A stretch of DNA of 7,718 nt from Candidatus Cloacimonadota bacterium (GTDB lineage Bacteria; Cloacimonadota; Cloacimonadia; Cloacimonadales; TCS61). Location: NCBI GenBank assembly GCA_011372345.1, contig DRTC01000017.1, positions 1-7,718 on the forward strand. The letters are read 5' to 3'. The stretch's first letter is position 1. Each line of letters starts with the position of its first letter. Under the pieces are notes generated by a model. The model did not search any database and was not told the DNA's origin. It saw only the letters and a list, made by a program, of their open reading frames with translations. Below, in pieces: positions 6,378 through 7,718 of the stretch. A program made the position numbers and the translations under genes.

Positions 6378-6771
6378 ATGTATAATAATAAGAAACCTTT
6401 ACTACATTCAGAAATTACTGATAAAATTCTAAATGCTTTCTATTTTGTTTCTAATAAATTAGGATATGGTTTTCTGGAAAAGGTTTATGAAAATGCTTTA
6501 GTTATAAAATTGAGAGAATTTGATTTGAAAGTTATTCAAAAAAAAATTAAAAGTCTTTTTTGAAGGAAAACTGGTTGGTGATTATTTTGCTGATTTAATT
6601 ATAAATGATAAAGTGATTGTCGAACTAAAAGTTGCAGAAAATCTCTGTGATGAACATTATTACCAATTAGTTAATTATTTGAAAGCAACGAATAAGGAAG
6701 TTGGATTGTTATTAAATTTTGGAAAAGAACCTCAATTTAAAAGAGCAATATTTACTAATGATAGAAAATAA
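6378..6771 (+). pseudogene. GxxExxY-family PD-(D/E)XK-type gene, frameshifted
   Basis: Frame one runs from ATG 6378 to a TGA at 6561-6563. It carries the family signature GFLEKVY (G31, E34, Y37) after an ITDKILNAFYFV helix. The rest continues in the +1 frame from about 6550 to TAA 6769-6771: KVFFEGKLVGDYFADL, then KVIVELK, which is the acidic D and E-x-K pattern of PD-(D/E)XK nuclease folds, and then a helix and VGLLLNFG. Joined, the protein has about 130 residues, the normal family size. One surplus base in the A9 (6538-6546) or A4 (6549-6552) run explains the break; removing one A from the latter yields QKKIKVFFEG, the expected family sequence. It may be a real pseudogene, a sequencing or assembly error, or a gene rescued by slippage. 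The cellular role of the family is not established. Repeat copies D and E flank it closely. Confidence 0.85.
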
Positions 6772-6773
6772 GG

Positions 6774-6822
6774 GAACACATAAAGAATACTGATGATACA
6801 GATTGAACGGATGCTTGCAGAT
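6774..6822 (+). repeat. GGAT-rich dispersed repeat, copy E
   Basis: This 49-nt copy starts GAACACA and contains AATACTGAT, GATACAGAT, GAACGGAT and a final GCAGAT, one unit longer than copy A. It starts 3 nt after the stop of the GxxExxY gene. It also forms an inverted pair with copy F: GGAACAC (6773-6779) and AATACTGAT (6786-6794) recur as GTGTTCC (6928-6934) and ATCAGTATT (6906-6914). Confidence 0.72.
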
Positions 6823-6895
6823 AAGAATTTTATTTTTTTTGTAAAAGAACATGATTAAAGAAATGATAATAAAGGATATTATCAATTCTAATTTA

Positions 6896-6934
6896 ATCCG
6901 TGTTAATCAGTATTATCCGTGTCATCCGTGTTCC
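6896..6934 (-). repeat. GGAT-rich dispersed repeat, copy F, inverted
   Basis: On the minus strand it reads GGAACACGGATGACACGGAT and continues with TGAT and ACACGGAT units, the cleanest ACACGGAT pattern in the window. It is the only copy in reverse orientation and ends 14 nt before the permease start. With copy E it bounds a 162-bp segment (6773-6934) lacking a convincing gene; that segment also holds a T8 run (6833-6840) without a GC-rich stem before it. Confidence 0.73.
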
Positions 6935-6948
6935 ATAAAAGGGAAAAT

Positions 6949-7718
6949 ATGGTTAAACTCAAGAAAGAATTAAAACTACTCGATGTTTTCTGTATTGCAG
7001 CAGGAGCAATGATCAGTTCCGGTTTGTTCATCCTTCCGGGATTAGCTTATTTCAAATCCGGTCCGGCTGTTATTGTTGCTTATTTGATCGCTGGGATTTT
7101 GGTTCTTCCATCGATGTTAAGCAAAGCTGAACTTTCAACAGCCATGCCTAAAGCAGGTGGTGATTATTTTTTCATAGGTAGAAGTATGGGTGCTGGTTTT
7201 GGAACACTTGCCGGAATTTCAGCCTGGTTCTCGCTTGCTTTCAAAAGTGCATTTGCACTTTTAGGAATTGGAGCTTTTGCCAGTTTTATCTATCCTGAAA
7301 TATCAATGTTACAAATAAAATTTATTGCTGTCTTTTTCTGTATGTTCTTCGCATTTATCAATCTGATTGGAGTTAAACATGCAGGTAGATTGCAGATTTA
7401 CCTGGTTCTCGGATTGATCCTGATATTAATTATTTTCTTATTCAAAGGGCTTCCGGTCGTGAAAAATGAAAATTTCAGAGATTTTATGTCTGCTGATTTA
7501 AGAACGCTATTCATGACTGCCGGTTTGATCTTCGTATCTTATGGAGGATTAACGAAAATTGCCAGCGTTGCCGAAGAAGTAAAAAATCCGAATAGGAATA
7601 TTCCATTGGGAATGATCCTCGCTTTTTCGATCGTAACAATTCTTTATGTGCTTGTAGTTTTTGTTGCAGTTGGTGTTTTGGGAAAAGGATTACTCCAAAG
7701 TGGAACTCTAAAATATTC
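6949..7718 (+). CDS. APC-superfamily amino acid permease, 3' end outside the window
   Basis: The frame is open from ATG 6949 to the window end (256 residues and two bases). It starts with a short basic segment, MVKLKKELKLLD, then the first membrane helix with GAMISSGLFILPG (19-31), the substrate-binding glycine-rich break typical of APC transporters (usually GxxIGxGIF). Next come a second helix, AELSTAMPKAGGDYFFIG (61-78), several hydrophobic helices at about 85-115, 125-143 and 148-165, the broken sixth helix GLIFVSYGGLTKIASVAEEVKNP-type region (189-211), and a further helix at about 220-243. It is an inner-membrane amino-acid or polyamine transporter; the substrate cannot be deduced. AGGGA (6940-6944) may be its ribosome binding site. 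APC proteins are usually 430-500 residues, so a bit over half is present. Inverted repeat copy F lies just upstream. Confidence 0.9.
   Translation, partial: MVKLKKELKLLDVFCIAAGAMISSGLFILPGLAYFKSGPAVIVAYLIAGILVLPSMLSKAELSTAMPKAGGDYFFIGRSMGAGFGTLAGISAWFSLAFKSAFALLGIGAFASFIYPEISMLQIKFIAVFFCMFFAFINLIGVKHAGRLQIYLVLGLILILIIFLFKGLPVVKNENFRDFMSADLRTLFMTAGLIFVSYGGLTKIASVAEEVKNPNRNIPLGMILAFSIVTILYVLVVFVAVGVLGKGLLQSGTLKY

Noticed and set aside
6831..6840. T8 run downstream of the GxxExxY gene as an intrinsic terminator
   Set aside because: The sequence before it has only a 3-bp TGC/GCA stem, too weak for a rho-independent terminator.
6865..6870. GATAAT as a -10 box for the permease gene
   Set aside because: The nearest plausible -35 (TTGTAA at 6839-6844) is 20 nt away, too far for a convincing promoter, and the region is AT-rich enough for such matches by chance.
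769..6934. GGAT-rich repeats considered as a CRISPR array
   Set aside because: Copies are scattered singly between genes kilobases apart, vary in length and internal units, and have no regular spacers or cas genes nearby.

Overview
The window is a gene-dense, AT-rich bacterial segment in which every recognisable gene lies on the + strand. Shine-Dalgarno signals are weak except at metG. The methionyl-tRNA synthetase has a KISTS loop and a C-terminal tRNA-binding domain, a form I associate with Bacteroidota and related FCB-group bacteria. A low-GC FCB-type or candidate-phylum bacterium (for example Cloacimonadota) fits, but this is inference from style, not a phylogenetic result.

Layout: (1) the 3' part of a tetratricopeptide-repeat protein (to 780); (2) rtcB, RNA ligase (844-2283); (3) archease, the activator of RtcB (2405-2824); (4) ribD, bifunctional riboflavin deaminase/reductase (2946-4193); (5) a promoter and a palindrome, then metG (4303-6327); (6) a GxxExxY-family gene of the PD-(D/E)XK type, broken by a frameshift in an A-rich tract (6378-6771); (7) the 5' two-thirds of an APC-superfamily amino-acid permease (6949 to the window end). 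RtcB and archease form one functional unit for RNA ligation. RibD and MetG are housekeeping enzymes with no obvious link to it. I see no rRNA, tRNA, CRISPR array or transposase, and no stretch over 300 bases without a gene.

The unusual part is the repeat content. At least three families of small repeats occur in under 8 kb. (a) A 36-nt hairpin element is present once between rtcB and the archease gene and once, 35/36 identical, in frame inside ribD. A diverged inverted relative beside the first copy shows a compensatory base-pair change. (b) Four 16-nt units (AACC...GGTT) sit in a second extra segment of ribD and fold as two 15-bp hairpins with complementary, covarying cores. Removing the 36-nt repeat from ribD restores a normal deaminase spacing exactly. 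The reductase segment holding (b) is roughly 36 residues longer than in compact RibD proteins. (c) A GGAT-rich repeat beginning GAACACAGAT follows several stop codons, and in one case supplies the stop codon itself. It brackets the GxxExxY gene almost to the base. The best candidate for an undescribed phenomenon is therefore a set of small palindromic elements that invade genes in frame and are tolerated as extra peptide, comparable to Rickettsia palindromic elements.
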